A stretch of 30,000 nt of DNA from Chrysomallon squamiferum (GCA_012295275.1 CM022668.1:2642989-2672988); one strand, 5' to 3'. Shown: positions 1-11,084, counted from the first letter of the stretch. Notes: a model not told the origin generated them from the letters alone. Translations and numbers: made by a program.

Positions 1-726
<726 letters not shown>

Positions 727-775
727 AACATACACAAACACACACACACACATGCACATACACAGACACAAACAC

Positions 776-1180
776 ATCTAAGGTAAATAATCTTACATAT
801 ACATTTGTGTGTGGGTGGGTGGGGTGGGGTGTGGGTGGGTGGTGAATGTGGGAGGGCGGTTGGCTGGGTGTGTCCCTGTATGAGAATAATTCTAACTCTA
901 CTAAAGATCTATGAAACCCAGTCGTGCAGTATATCCCATCACAGTCTAAGAACGCCATCGTTTTCCCTGAAACAAGATTTACTTGTAATCTAACCACTCT
1001 CATCTTTTCACGCCTGGCTGAACACACAGTATTTAGTACATTACCTTCCCTTCGCGGTCTCTGAACACACACACAGACGCGCAGACTGGAGTTATTAAAG
1101 CCATGACAAGATGACCATTTGGTTTACTGTTTGTCATCTTCCCAAACAGTTCCGTCCATCTCGGTAGTTACATAGAATAT
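776..1180. other. Non-coding spacer with a G-rich block
   Basis: A G-rich block at 808-870 contains four consecutive G-runs separated by single T residues (813-829), which is a canonical G-quadruplex pattern. The rest is ordinary non-coding sequence. The minus-strand open frame that reaches about 1072 is extended by the neighbouring microsatellites and has no recognisable domain. Confidence 0.5.
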
Positions 1181-1500
1181 TGGATGGATGGACAGATGAA
1201 TGGATGGATGGATGGATGAACGGATGAATTAACAAATTAATGAACTGAAAAGTTGAATGACCGAATAAACTGAATAAATAAATGTATGAATGAATGAATG
1301 AAAAACGAGTGAATAGATCGATGGATGAATGAAATGATGAATTGTATGAATGAATGAATAAAATGAATGACAGAAGGATGGTTTAACAGACAGACAGACA
1401 CATGGACAGACAGCTAGATGACTAATGGTTTGGGTTGGTGGGACGTCGCTGTAAAGACAGGACATGAAGATGGATGTATGGATGGATGGATTCATATGTC
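1181..1500 (+). repeat. Degenerate GGAT/GAAT tetranucleotide array
   Basis: Imperfect GGAT, GAAT and ATGA units, with short ACAG blocks near 1388-1412, fill this interval. The opposite-strand open frame (FIHTIHHFIHPSIY type) is a translation of the repeat and not a gene. Confidence 0.85.
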
Positions 1501-1765
1501 AGTGGTTGATTGCAACATACAAGAATGAATCAGTGATGGACAACTATGCTTTAATTAATAAGACAATTAACAAATAAAACTTGCTGAATTCCTCTATGTG
1601 TGTAGATGATTGCAGTGGTAAAAAAAACCTGCAGGTGAGACAACCAGTTTTAGTGTTGTTTGTCACATCAAAGAGATGTGTGAGAGTCCACAGATTTTAA
1701 ATTTATATTTTTATATTCTTTATCCCTCCCTCTCTCACTGTCTGTCTCTTTCTGTTCTTTCTGTG

Positions 1766-1768
<3 letters not shown>

Positions 1769-1834
<66 letters not shown>
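1769..1834 (+). repeat. (CT)n microsatellite, about 33 units
   Basis: This is an uninterrupted 66-bp CT run, preceded from about 1725 by interrupted CTCT/CTGT/TTCT sequence. It has the same plus-strand polarity as the tract at 627-724. Confidence 0.97.
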
Positions 1835-1838
<4 letters not shown>

Positions 1839-1856
1839 CTGTCTTCCTTTACTTTC

Positions 1857-2045
1857 TAAGATACATGTATGTAGCTATTTTTTTATGTATGTCTGCATGA
1901 CTATCTGTATATATGTATATGTCTATGTATTATCTAAGTATGTATTTATGTATGTGCATGTGTACATCTGTTGTGTATGCATGTATATGTTATATATATG
2001 TATATATATATATGTGTATATATCTGTGTGCATCTGTATATAATG
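1857..2045. repeat. Degenerate TATG/TA-rich tract
   Basis: Imperfect TATG, TGTA and TA units make up most of this stretch, including a short pure TA run near 2000-2011. It is low-complexity DNA with no coding evidence. Confidence 0.75.
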
Positions 2046-3125
2046 TATCTTATTTTTTTTCCCTCGCACACATTTTCTTTATAACCTCAATGAGAATTCT
2101 TTTCTTTTCTTAATGTTTATACTGTCACCATAATACCTCTACCGAAAACAGAGCAGTTTTTCTTGTTGGCCTATATTGTCTGGGGTGCCAGTCTCCAGCA
2201 GGGAGGAATGTAGGTTTACTGACAAAGTGTCAGTTAATTGACGACATGCTGCTTTTCAGAAAGCTGACTTTGTAAAACTGGAATTTACTTTCAATACTGG
2301 ATGTCGAAAACATGTTTATATCACAGGTCTGTTTGTCAAAATTACTTCATTATTTCTGTTGTTGTTGTTGTTACTGTTTTATCAGCACTATTATTATTAT
2401 TATTATGATTATTATTAGTGTCAACATCACTGTTATTTTACATATATTTGTGAATAAACACATATTTATGTCTGATAGTCTGTAAGTATGATTTTAATAT
2501 GTATGTGTTTGTGTGTGTGTTAGGGTGAGTGTGTATGTGTTTGTGTATGTATGTTTGTATATGAGTGTGTGTGTGTGTGTGTAAATTTAATGACTGTAAA
2601 GTGTTTATATATAACTGTATATATCTGGCACTGTGTAATATATGCAGTATGTAATGTGAGCTGGTAGTGAGATAAGAACCGATAACCCACAGGATGAAAC
2701 AGATAACACGTAACACACACCTGTGTAATCACTGTGTAAACTGCCACATCAAGTCCTCGCAGGATACAACTACCACCGCTAATAAGAATTTATTACATCT
2801 CTGATCTAACGTAACTAAAATCTTTAACATAAACTCAAGTCACTCCAATACATCAAAACATTTTCTTGTCTTACAAAAATACCAAGAATTTTTTTTTCTA
2901 TTTTTTTTTTTTTTTTACTTCAAGTTACACAGAGTGAAAAATGTAAGAAATCTAATTTTATAAATGATCAGTATGTGCCACAGACACATAAAGAATTTAT
3001 TTTTCAACTCATTTATTTATTTTTATCACTAATGAATAACAGTATGCAAGTCAGGTCATACCGTGATCTTTGAAATTAGCAGTAATAAGAATAAATCAAG
3101 AAAACATACACAAGCTAATATGCTC
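2046..3125. other. Non-coding DNA with small SSRs
   Basis: No gene was seen. Simple repeats present are a TTG/ATT trinucleotide stretch at about 2359-2420, a TG-rich stretch at about 2500-2582, and a T-run at 2905-2917. The minus-strand frames over 2438-2747 are mostly TG-repeat translations (HTHTHT). Confidence 0.6.
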
Positions 3126-3133
3126 TGTTAAAA

Positions 3134-3700
3134 GCCCATGAGAGGCACATTGAACCTTCAGTGGGTTTAGCATATTTCAGAATGTTGTCTGACTGCTGAA
3201 TACTGTCTCATTTGGTTAAGTTATATGCCCATTACTGGCGTACTTTAATCTTCAGTGGATTTAAGAATATTTCAGTATGAATACTTTAATTAACAATTTA
3301 AGTGTTACATGAACCTGCAACAGATTATGTACTGAACCAAATGCACTCTTGTTTAGTTAAAAATTGTGTGTCCATTACAGGCATGCATTAACCTTCACTA
3401 GATTTTAGTGTGGTTATTGAACTGAATACATTTTCATTTAGTTAACTGTTACATGCTCACTGCAGGCATACATTAACCTTCAATAAATTTAAACATATTT
3501 CAGAACATACTCCCTCAGTTAGTTAACAGTTAAGTGTCCATTACAGGCATGCATTAACCTTCAACATATTTCAGAACATACTCCCTCAGTTAGTTAACAA
3601 TTAAGTGTCCATTACAGGCGTGCATTAACCTTCAATGGATTTGTGAAATATTTCAAAATGGGTAGTCAACAATTATATGCCCATTACAGGCATACATCGA
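3134..3700 (+). repeat. Decayed tandem array, unit roughly 70-90 bp
   Basis: A recurring core reads close to GTCCATTACAGGCATGCATT, followed by AACCTTCA, then ATATTTCAGAA, then a GTTAGTTAACA segment. Core starts lie near 3134, 3227, 3370, 3455, 3536, 3607 and 3679. The copies at 3536 and 3607 are nearly identical, so the array includes both old and recent duplications. It ends about 100 bp before the exon candidate at 3790. Each unit carries TTACAG or TTTCAG, which resemble 3' splice sites. No coding content was seen. Confidence 0.85.
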
Positions 3701-3789
3701 CTTTCGTGGATGTGAGGATGTTTCAGACTGGTACAGCTGTACTGGTCTAAGTGAACTGACAGTAAGCTGACAACTATTCCAATCGCCAG

Positions 3790-4108
3790 TGTCAGCTGCG
3801 AGAATTCTGGGTATTTCGACGATGACGATGTTGTCACTTCACAACGTCGTTGTCACCTCCAGTTTACTGGGAACTCTGACTTCCAGGCGTTGGACGAGTC
3901 ACAGAGTGTTTACCTGCGAGTGTTTGTTCTCCCAGTCACAAAAGACTTCCAGGACTTTCGCCGGTTTGATGGGAAATCTCGTGGTTACCTGTTAATGCAG
4001 AGCTCAAAGGTGTCCTCGGCCAATCAGAGGCTGCGACTGACTGTGTGTTCCCACTGGGAGCGAAAAACACAGCAGCAGAGAGACGTGTGGATGTTCATAT
4101 GTCAGTGA
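3790..4108 (+). CDS. Coding exon candidate, unknown protein (partial)
   Basis: One frame stays open from about 3755 to the TGA at 4106-4108, in a stretch clearly richer in GC than its surroundings and with balanced codon use. An acceptor CAG ends at 3789, and a second possible acceptor CAG ends at 3762. Reading from 3790, the peptide starts near VSCENSGYFDDDDVV and ends CSHWERKTQQQRDVWMFICQ, about 105 residues. It holds an acidic DDDD run near the start, three or four Cys, and a basic stretch late. No ATG lies near the start, so this is an internal or last exon. It may end at the TGA, or splice out at the GTCAGT beginning at 4101. I do not recognise the family. A CCAAT-type box at 4018-4027 is a mild warning that part of the segment could be regulatory. 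The other open frames here are shadows. Confidence 0.6.
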
Positions 4109-4182
4109 CTGGCCTCAGCTTGAAAGATGTAGATTATCTGAAGATTTAGAACTTAACACAGAACAACATGGGTGCCATTGTT

Positions 4183-4185
<3 letters not shown>

Positions 4186-4242
<57 letters not shown>

Positions 4243-4262
4243 GTCTCTCTGTCTCTCTCCTT

Positions 4263-4356
<94 letters not shown>
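4186..4356 (+). repeat. Compound CT microsatellite
   Basis: CT runs at 4186-4238 and 4269-4356 are joined by CTGT and CCTT variants. The tract begins about 80 bp after the exon candidate. The open frames in both directions are repeat translations. Confidence 0.97.
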
Positions 4357-4361
<5 letters not shown>

Positions 4362-6020
4362 TAATTTTAAAAAAACAGAAAAAAGGATTAATACAAATTA
4401 ACTCCATCACTTGCATTAAGTTAGCCTAATAATTGTGTATTGTTGATGAGGCCAGATTAAGGTTAATATAATTATATAGTTTGTAATGACCAGTTTAAAT
4501 TAAAGTGTGAGTATAAATACAAGGCAACACATACCTGAACTTTACATATTGATATTTCATACTTTATATATGCATGATTGTAACACATATTTTACATATA
4601 TATACTATTTATTTTACATATTTATAAAAAGTTTTATGAATTAACTACTGAAAGAGAAAAAACCCACAAAAGCATTTTCTGATCTACTTTGCAGTAATCA
4701 ATAAATCTTTTTTTTTTTTTTTTTTTTTAAACGTGTTTACCCAAATGAGGCCCCACTGTACCCCTTCCTTTGTGTTGACAAAGTTGGTCATTCTGCTGAA
4801 AGTTGTACCAGGGCATGTTCAGATTGCGTCCCCACCCAACTCAAATTTTCACTTCTGCGGATTAATTCTGTTCACCTACAGTTGTGTACAGCACTGTTTT
4901 CACCTCATTCACAAACTAAAGGATACATTATTTACCTGTTGAACTTTGGAAGGTAATTATTTTTTTACCTGTGACCTGAATGTTGTGTTTTTTCCACTGG
5001 AGACACAGTAACAACAGCTACACAAGGTGAATTTTGTTTTACAACGGTTTTACCTGCTTGCAATACCTGTTTTCTCTTCTTACCTGACTGGTAATGTTTG
5101 CATATTACTTCAAAATGTCTTTTTAACTTTCCTGTTGTTAGTTTTTATTATCAGACTTTAGTACAGGTAATAACTGAAAGTAGGACAACTTGAAAATGTT
5201 TTTACCTGTCCACAACTTTGCCAGTCCAGTTTAGCTACAGGTTGCCTTGCACTAAACGATTTTTCATCCTTGACAATGTTCATTACTCTACATTTAATGT
5301 TACGACAGTAAAAATAAAGTAATATACTAACAACAAAGAGGATTTGTCCAAATTTATTTATTTATTTATTTTTACCAAATATTTAAAAGAATTTAAGAGT
5401 TTTTTTTCATGACTTTTTACTACCACTGTTTTAAGAATTTAAAAAAAATAATAATAAAAAAATTCTTTACAAGCTAGCTTACATTGTTTCAGATACTGAC
5501 AATGTAGTATCAGTGATAATTAAATTAATTTAATTGTTATGTTAGTGTTATATATATATAAAATATGTGTCATGTAGGTGTTAAATAAATGTTAGATAAT
5601 GTAATAGGTCAAATAGGTGTTACAAACTAACACATTATAACACAGGTTTATTTCAGATGTTATACATATATCAGATACTGTAACAGTAACATGCATGCTA
5701 TGTCATATAAAGTTACACATTGTTACATTGTAAACAGATATTCAGAACTGCATATTGTAACATATTCCTAATCAGTAATCTGTAACATTAGATTTATGAA
5801 AGAAAGATGTTACAATTTTACTTAGTGTAACTCATGTTATGTTGTAATATTTTTTTGGATACAGTGGTTCTCTGTCAAACAGGTGTATTTGTTTTCTGAC
5901 ACAGGTGTTTTTGAGTTTATTTTGTGATGTATGTCAAATAGTGTCACTTTACTGTTTTATACAGACAGATGTGTTATAACTGTTTTATAACATCTACAGG
6001 TGTATTTTATGTCAGGTGTA
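4357..6020. other. Non-coding AT-rich DNA with ACCTG-rich segment
   Basis: No convincing gene. A T-run lies at about 4709-4728. Between about 4930 and 5245 the pentamer ACCTG or its complement CAGGT occurs roughly nine times, more than expected by chance. The region 5540-6010 has many diverged TGTTATAAC and CAGGTGT words. The open frame at 4733-4942 has no ATG at its upstream end and no recognisable content. Confidence 0.55.
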
Positions 6021-6310
6021 TTACCTAGACTTCATTAAGGTTTTTTTATCACTTTGTTATTACAGTTTTTTGGGGTGTTTTTTTTTTTTTTTTGAAGACT
6101 CTTACCTAGACTTTATTCAGGTTGTTTTATTCATATTTTGTACAAACATTCACTTTTACATAGTCTTTGTTCACATTTATTCATTTTCATCATGTAATTT
6201 ATTATCTTCACTTTTATCTAGACTTTATTCAGGTTGTTTTATTCATTTTCTTTTAAAATATATTCAGTTTTGTACAGACTTTATTCAAGATTTTTATTCA
6301 AGATTTGACT
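6021..6310 (+). repeat. Decayed tandem array around a CTAGACTTTATTCAGG core
   Basis: The core TTACCTAGACTTTATTCAGG followed by TTGTTTTATTCAT recurs at about 6021, 6102, 6156 (weak), 6214 and 6271. Copy starts are therefore about 55-80 bp apart. A T-run at 6078-6093 interrupts it. The 138-residue open frame over 6016-6432 is an in-frame translation of this array (YLDFIK, YLDFIQ, SRLYSG) and is not treated as a gene. Confidence 0.75.
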
Positions 6311-6769
6311 CAGATATCAACAAAATATTACATATAAGTCATTTAAGTTATTTTAACTATTATGAGATAACAAAGTCTACATCACACACACACACACACA
6401 CCCTCTACCATTTTGTGCAGAGCATGCATTGAGAAAAGGTCATCACAAAGGTAAAATAACTAACACATGAATTGTCTTCTCAAACATCCAGTTGTACTGA
6501 CACACACACATCCGTAAGTACCCACAGAAAATAACCAGTATTTTATACATTTTTATTATTGTTTCATTCATTTTTATTATTATTTTTATTTAATTTATTT
6601 TTATTATTATAGTTTAGTTATTTTTATTATTATTGTGAAGATTATAATTTTTGTTTTTGTCTCTATCTGTTTATTTTATCTCTGGACTTGTCTTTCTTTT
6701 TTGTCTCTAACCTTTTCTTTCTCTTTCTCTTGTTTCTTTTTCTTCTTTCTTTTTCTATCTACTATTTTG

Positions 6770-6773
<4 letters not shown>
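6311..6773. other. Non-coding AT-rich DNA
   Basis: Only short AC runs (about 6384-6402 and 6501-6510) and a TTATT-rich stretch (6550-6640) are visible. Pyrimidine content rises towards the CT tract that follows. Confidence 0.55.

Positions 6774-6837
<64 letters not shown>
6774..6837 (+). repeat. (CT)n microsatellite, about 32 units
   Basis: This is an uninterrupted CT run of 64 bp inside a longer pyrimidine-rich stretch (about 6660-6870). It has the same polarity as the other CT tracts in the left part of the window. Confidence 0.97.
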
Positions 6838-6840
<3 letters not shown>

Positions 6841-7205
6841 TTCTTAAATCTTTTTGTCTTCTTTTCAGAAGCATGTTAAACTATTATTATCATTATTGTT
6901 CTTGCTTCTTCTTTGTTCAATCACTTGATTTGATTTTCCTCTCTGCTAGCTTGCTACTTTCAAAGTGAAAGACAAGAATTAAAAACGTAACATAATAACG
7001 TTTTCCTGGCTGTGTGTTTGTTCAAGTACTTGACAGATGACATTGCAAAGTGGATAATCTGTTACCAGGTTGGAATGACATGTATTATTAGACTGTTAGT
7101 ACGCGCGAGGACATACAATATTGATTTATATTACACGAGGCTTTACGACTGTCACATGCACTGACAGTATCATCCGAGTTCAAGCAAAGTAAATACTGTA
7201 TTAGT
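6838..7205. other. Non-coding DNA, nothing recognised
   Basis: This is complex, non-repetitive sequence with a few CpG sites (near 7102-7106). No open frame, RNA gene or repeat boundary was recognised. Confidence 0.5.
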
Positions 7206-7371
7206 AAAGGATATTTATTTATTTTTTCATTATATTTTGATTTATTTATGTATTTATTTATGTATTTATTTATTTATATTTATTTATTTATTATTTTTTA
7301 TTTATTTATTTATTTATTTATTTATTATATTTTTATTAATTATTTATTTATTTATTATTTGTTATTTATTT

Positions 7372-7427
<56 letters not shown>

Positions 7428-7465
7428 TTATATTTTATTTATTTATGTATTTATTTATTATTTGT
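7206..7465 (+). repeat. (TTTA)n tetranucleotide array
   Basis: About 250 bp are dominated by TTTA units with occasional TATG, TTAA and T-rich interruptions. The cleanest run is at 7373-7428. The open frames over it (YLFIYLFIYLF) are artefacts of the repeat. Confidence 0.95.
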
Positions 7466-7951
7466 TCATTATATTATAGAAAGAAAGAGAAGATTAAAAA
7501 AAAAATCTATCTATATTACTTTTATAAATATAATTATCCGTTTATTAATATACTTAACTATTCAGTATCCAAAAGTTGTTTTTTTAGCTGGTGTATTGTT
7601 AAACTTTACTATTTCTTAATTCATTTCTTTCTATCCATCTTATTCATTTATTCATTACTTTTCATTCTTTTCTTTATTCATTTCTTCTTCATTCATTTCT
7701 TCTTTGTTCATTTCTTCTTCTGTCTTTGACAGTATCCTCTATAGCAGCATTGTCACGTAAAGGGAGATAACTCTTATGAGAATCTTCCTATTGTTAGCGT
7801 AAGTATACAGTTATAATACTACTGTCAGAATGCTGTGTGTTTCATGGTGGCTTGATTGCGTTTTGTATAAAACTATACAACAATGGAGGGTGTGGATGTT
7901 TCAGCAAATGGCTGCAAATTTATGACATTTAATTTGTTCAAAATCTCACAC
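7466..7951. other. Non-coding AT-rich DNA
   Basis: An imperfect TTCATT/CTTCTT stretch lies at 7620-7725. No gene was seen. The open frame over 7445-7729 is an extension of the TTTA array into T-rich sequence. Confidence 0.55.
7759..7773 (+). repeat. AAAGGGAGATAACTC motif
   Basis: This is the exact 15-mer that related words elsewhere in the window approximate. A diverged copy (AAAGGGAGTCACTC) lies about 260 bp downstream at 8022-8035. It is the basis for the molluscan suggestion, which relies on recollection and not on a search. Confidence 0.45.
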
Positions 7952-7999
7952 TGTTGAATATTACCAGTGTTGAATATTACCAGTGTTGAATATTACCAG
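7952..7999 (+). repeat. Perfect 16-bp tandem triplication
   Basis: TGTTGAATATTACCAG is present three times head to tail with no differences (7952-7967, 7968-7983, 7984-7999). Identity of all three copies implies a recent event. Confidence 0.97.
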
Positions 8000-8138
8000 T
8001 CTGTAACTGTTTTTGTCTCTTAAAGGGAGTCACTCAGTGGTTTATAAATCGTTTCTCTTTTTTTTTTTTTTCTAGATACAAAGTAAAGTTTTGTTATGTG
8101 TTTATGTGTTGGAACATGACAAAACACATTTTAATTTT

Positions 8139-8139
8139 G

Positions 8140-8170
<31 letters not shown>

Positions 8171-8208
8171 TATAATTAATAATAATAATAATAATAATAA
8201 AATAAAAC
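8139..8208. repeat. Long AT-rich inverted repeat (TTA)n/(TAA)n
   Basis: A left arm GTTTTATTATT... and a right arm ...AATAAAATAAAAC flank a short TATAATTA centre. Together they form a near-perfect hairpin or cruciform of about 70 bp. It probably arose by inversion within a TTA microsatellite. Confidence 0.85.
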
Positions 8209-8446
8209 TCCCATCATTTTTTTTTTTTTAAATATTTTATATATTTTAATGGGTACAAGATTTTTTAAATTTATTTTATTTACAAGTATTTAATTAATTT
8301 TTTAATTTTAATTATTATAATTATAACAATTTTATTTATTTTATTAATTTATTTATTACTATCATTATCATTTATTTATTTACTTATTTATTATTGTTGT
8401 TATTGTTAGTATTATTGTTCTTGTTCTTGTTATTATTATTACTATG

Positions 8447-8447
<1 letters not shown>
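8209..8447. other. AT-only low-complexity DNA
   Basis: T-runs, TTTA and TTATT motifs fill this stretch. Nothing else was seen. Confidence 0.7.
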
Positions 8448-8536
<89 letters not shown>

Positions 8537-8552
8537 TAATTAATTAATTATT
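8448..8552 (+). repeat. (TTA)n microsatellite grading into (TTAA)n
   Basis: About 28 TTA units are followed by a short TAAT/TTAA block. Confidence 0.95.
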
Positions 8553-9778
8553 ATATTATATACCCAGTAACATACAAACAGAACATACTGTATATTTTTT
8601 AACACTCATTTACATTGAGACTAGATTCACAACACTTCAGTGTTATTAATGACCAAATGCCATGTCCCAGTGCCATGAAGCTTTGCCTAATGTTCCGTAC
8701 CGTAAGGTGTTAAACTTTGTATCCTGGCGTATTTGAAACTTGTGAAAGGTTCGCGTCTGTGATGTATTTTTATTGTTCAGCTAACATTATGAGTAATTAC
8801 TGAGTGGTTAGTTTTATTAGCTGTTTATTTACTGTTTGTCTAATGATTTCAATCATGCCAGACTGAGTAATATGAGGTGTATGTGTTCACATTGTGTGTT
8901 TTATAGATTGCAGGATTAATTAATACAAAGTAAAAAAATTAATTAACAACAATTTTGATGTGTTATAAAGGGTAAGATTAATTAAATTTTATTTTAATAC
9001 ATGCTAGACCAATTAAATTTTATTTTTCAAAACTAATTAACAAGATTTTAATATGAACTAATTAATACAATGTCAAACTAAGTAATACATTTCAAAACTA
9101 ATTAACAAAATTTTAATATGCTGTTTACTGAGATGTTAAGTTCTTCAACTTTTTTTTTTTTCTTTTTCTGAAGATTATAATAAACTTTAATTTTCATTAA
9201 AATTAAGTTTATTTTAAACTGTGACAGACAAGAGCAGACATATCGGAGACTAGTTGAGATTAGGAAGCAGCTGTAGATTAGCAGAAACTCTACCCAGAAC
9301 TGTGCATGTTGTTATCACCATGCTGTTTAAACTGAAATATTTTATAGATATATATGAAGAACCAGCAAATTGCTGATATATATATATATATACACATACA
9401 CACATACACATATTCATACTGAGAATTAACTGTTTGTTTCAGTTCAGAAGACTATTTAAATAAGAATATTTTATTTTACGAGGGACAATATGAATATAAA
9501 TACCTCCTTTACCCCTGCCTCTATTTTGAGTGCAGTTCAACAGGAATATCAACTAATTATTTCTGAAGAGCTAGCTAACAGTGTCATGCATACCCCTCAC
9601 CAGCCCAGAACTGTCCTGGTTGTTACACAGATTTGTGTAACAAACTAGAAGACAGAGGGTGTATACCTCTCCTGGAACTGTCTCTGCTTTGTTTGCTGTT
9701 CTGTTTAACAATAACAATTTTATATAAGCTATCCAAACAGAATCATCCAAAAATAGTGAGTTGTATTAATAGACATCC
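8553..9778. other. Non-coding DNA with TAATTA-rich segment
   Basis: No gene was seen. Between about 8910 and 9120 the words ATTAATTAA and TAATTAAC recur densely, giving many homeodomain-type cores. A 65-bp tandem duplication occurs inside it at 9025-9120. A TA run with an AC tail lies at 9375-9412. Diverged words of the type CCAGAACTGT recur at 9291, 9605 and 9670. Confidence 0.55.
9025..9120 (+). repeat. 65-bp tandem duplication with 31-bp matching core
   Basis: TTTCAAAACTAATTAACAA continuing to TTTTAATATG occurs at 9025-9055 and again at 9090-9120, with one base difference. The sequence between the copies also keeps AACTAATTAATAC-like words, so the whole 65-bp unit appears to have been duplicated and then diverged. 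Confidence 0.8.
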
Positions 9779-9809
9779 ACCCCCCCCACCCCACCCCACC
9801 CCACCCCAC
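9779..9809 (-). repeat. C-rich tract, minus-strand G-quadruplex motif
   Basis: Eight C residues followed by four CCCCA-type units give at least five G-runs of four on the minus strand, separated by single bases. This meets the canonical G-quadruplex pattern, with an i-motif possible on the plus strand. Composition is sharply unlike the AT-rich surroundings. Confidence 0.85.
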
Positions 9810-10420
9810 TAGAACTGCCCTGCCGTGCCGTTCCAACCGGGTGCTGCAAAATAACAAAATCAGTCTGTGTAGATATTTCTGTCCAGGAGAGGAACCGGTG
9901 TGGGTGGAGGTGTGTGGAGGAAGGGGGGGAGAGAGCATCCCACTATGATTGGAATTCACGATGATTGCAGCAGCGTTCACCATATAAAGAAACAGGATCT
10001 TACAGCCAGCCAGCCTGAGTTAGGTGGCTCCCTCTGTTGGGAATTAACACTAATGGGAGAGGGGGGCTCTGTTAGGGCTAACTGGAAGATTCGGGCAGCT
10101 GTTGAGTCTCAGAGAAAGTAAATTACGCAGAGTTTCGCTTGTTGTTGATAAGTTGGTGTGTTACGGAAGCCATTTTCTCTCTCTCTCTCGTTTGATTAGC
10201 TCTGAGGTCTTCACTGGTGGCTTTCACTGGCGGCTTTCCTCGGCTTTCCTCAGCTTTTCAAGGGCAGGTTCCAGTTTGCCGGCCGTTTTCTTACTGTGTA
10301 AATAACCATTAGTGTTTCTTTTTCTCGTTTTTACAACACGAAATAATAGTAGTTGTGTGTTGGTTTTTTCTTCTGCAGGTTTTCTGAAAGAGTTTAGTTG
10401 TATTGTTATTCTATGTTGTT
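9810..10420. other. Complex higher-GC DNA, function unclear
   Basis: This is one of the few stretches with balanced composition and scattered CpG sites. It includes a purine-rich block at 9900-9936, an ATATAAAG word at about 9982, and a weak CTCF-like match at 10024-10041. Short open frames overlap (9900-10121, 10102-10305), but none shows a recognisable domain or clear splice signals. It could be a regulatory region or an untranslated exon. Confidence 0.4.
10024..10041 (-). promoter_or_regulatory. Weak CTCF-like motif
   Basis: On the minus strand the sequence reads CCAACAGAGGGAGCCACC. It agrees with most positions of the bilaterian CTCF core (CCASYAGRKGGCR) but lacks the usual C at position 12 and the S at position 4. 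This is a suggestion only. Confidence 0.25.
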
Positions 10421-10422
10421 TA

Positions 10423-10453
<31 letters not shown>

Positions 10454-10660
10454 GAATTGTTTCATGTAATTTAATTTAATTTTATTTATTTATTTATTTA
10501 TTTTTTTTTTTTTTTTTTTATGTTATATATTTTTACTTTTTTTTTCAATTATTTTATATTCATTTTTATTAAAAGAAATTAAATTTATTTTTAAAATTTT
10601 ATTTATTTTGCGTTATTATTTTTGTTATTGTTCTTATTATTATCTTCATTATTATTTTTC
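10421..10660. repeat. T-runs and TTTA-rich low complexity
   Basis: Long T-runs occur at about 10424-10448 and 10500-10519, with TTTA units between them. Nothing else was seen. Confidence 0.8.
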
Positions 10661-10667
10661 TTTTTTT

Positions 10668-10683
10668 TCTTCTTCTTCTTCTT

Positions 10684-10746
<63 letters not shown>
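10668..10746 (+). repeat. Compound (CTT)n-(ATT)n microsatellite
   Basis: About 15 CTT units pass directly into about 11 ATT units. The change from one trinucleotide to the other is abrupt at about 10713. Confidence 0.95.
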
Positions 10747-10748
<2 letters not shown>

Positions 10749-11084
10749 TAGAATGTTATACATTACTATAACTTATAAATGTTAATTTATTTTATTTTTT
10801 TGTTATTTTTGTTTGTCTTAAATATCAGGCCTTGAACTCACAAATAAACAGAACTTTATACATTTTTAAACTGAAGTCCTCTCAGAAACCTAATAAATAA
10901 TTTCATTAAACAATAAAAACAACAAAACAAAACATGATATATAAATTATAATGATTTACTGTCTTTATCTCAAAAAAAAATAAAAAAAAAAAAAAAAAAA
11001 AAAAATATTAATAATAAAAAATAATAATAATTATGATAAATACATAATGAGGTTAACACAGAATTATTTTCACTTTCTCCTTGC
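10747..11084. other. AT-rich non-coding DNA with A-run
   Basis: An A-rich run with single T interruptions lies at 10972-11005. No gene was seen, and no target-site duplication around the A-run could be recognised, so a retroposon call is not made. Confidence 0.55.

Noticed and set aside
4733-4942. 69-residue plus-strand open frame following a T-run
   Set aside because: The frame starts without an ATG in its first codon. An internal ATG at 4745 gives 65 residues with no motif, no clear splice sites and AT-biased codons. It is probably chance.
6016-6432. 138-residue hydrophobic plus-strand frame resembling a membrane protein
   Set aside because: It follows the decayed tandem array in frame, and the hydrophobicity comes from T-rich codons.
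10972-11005. A-run considered as a retroposon tail
   Set aside because: No target-site duplication, internal promoter box or body sequence was recognised, and similar A/T-runs are common throughout the window.
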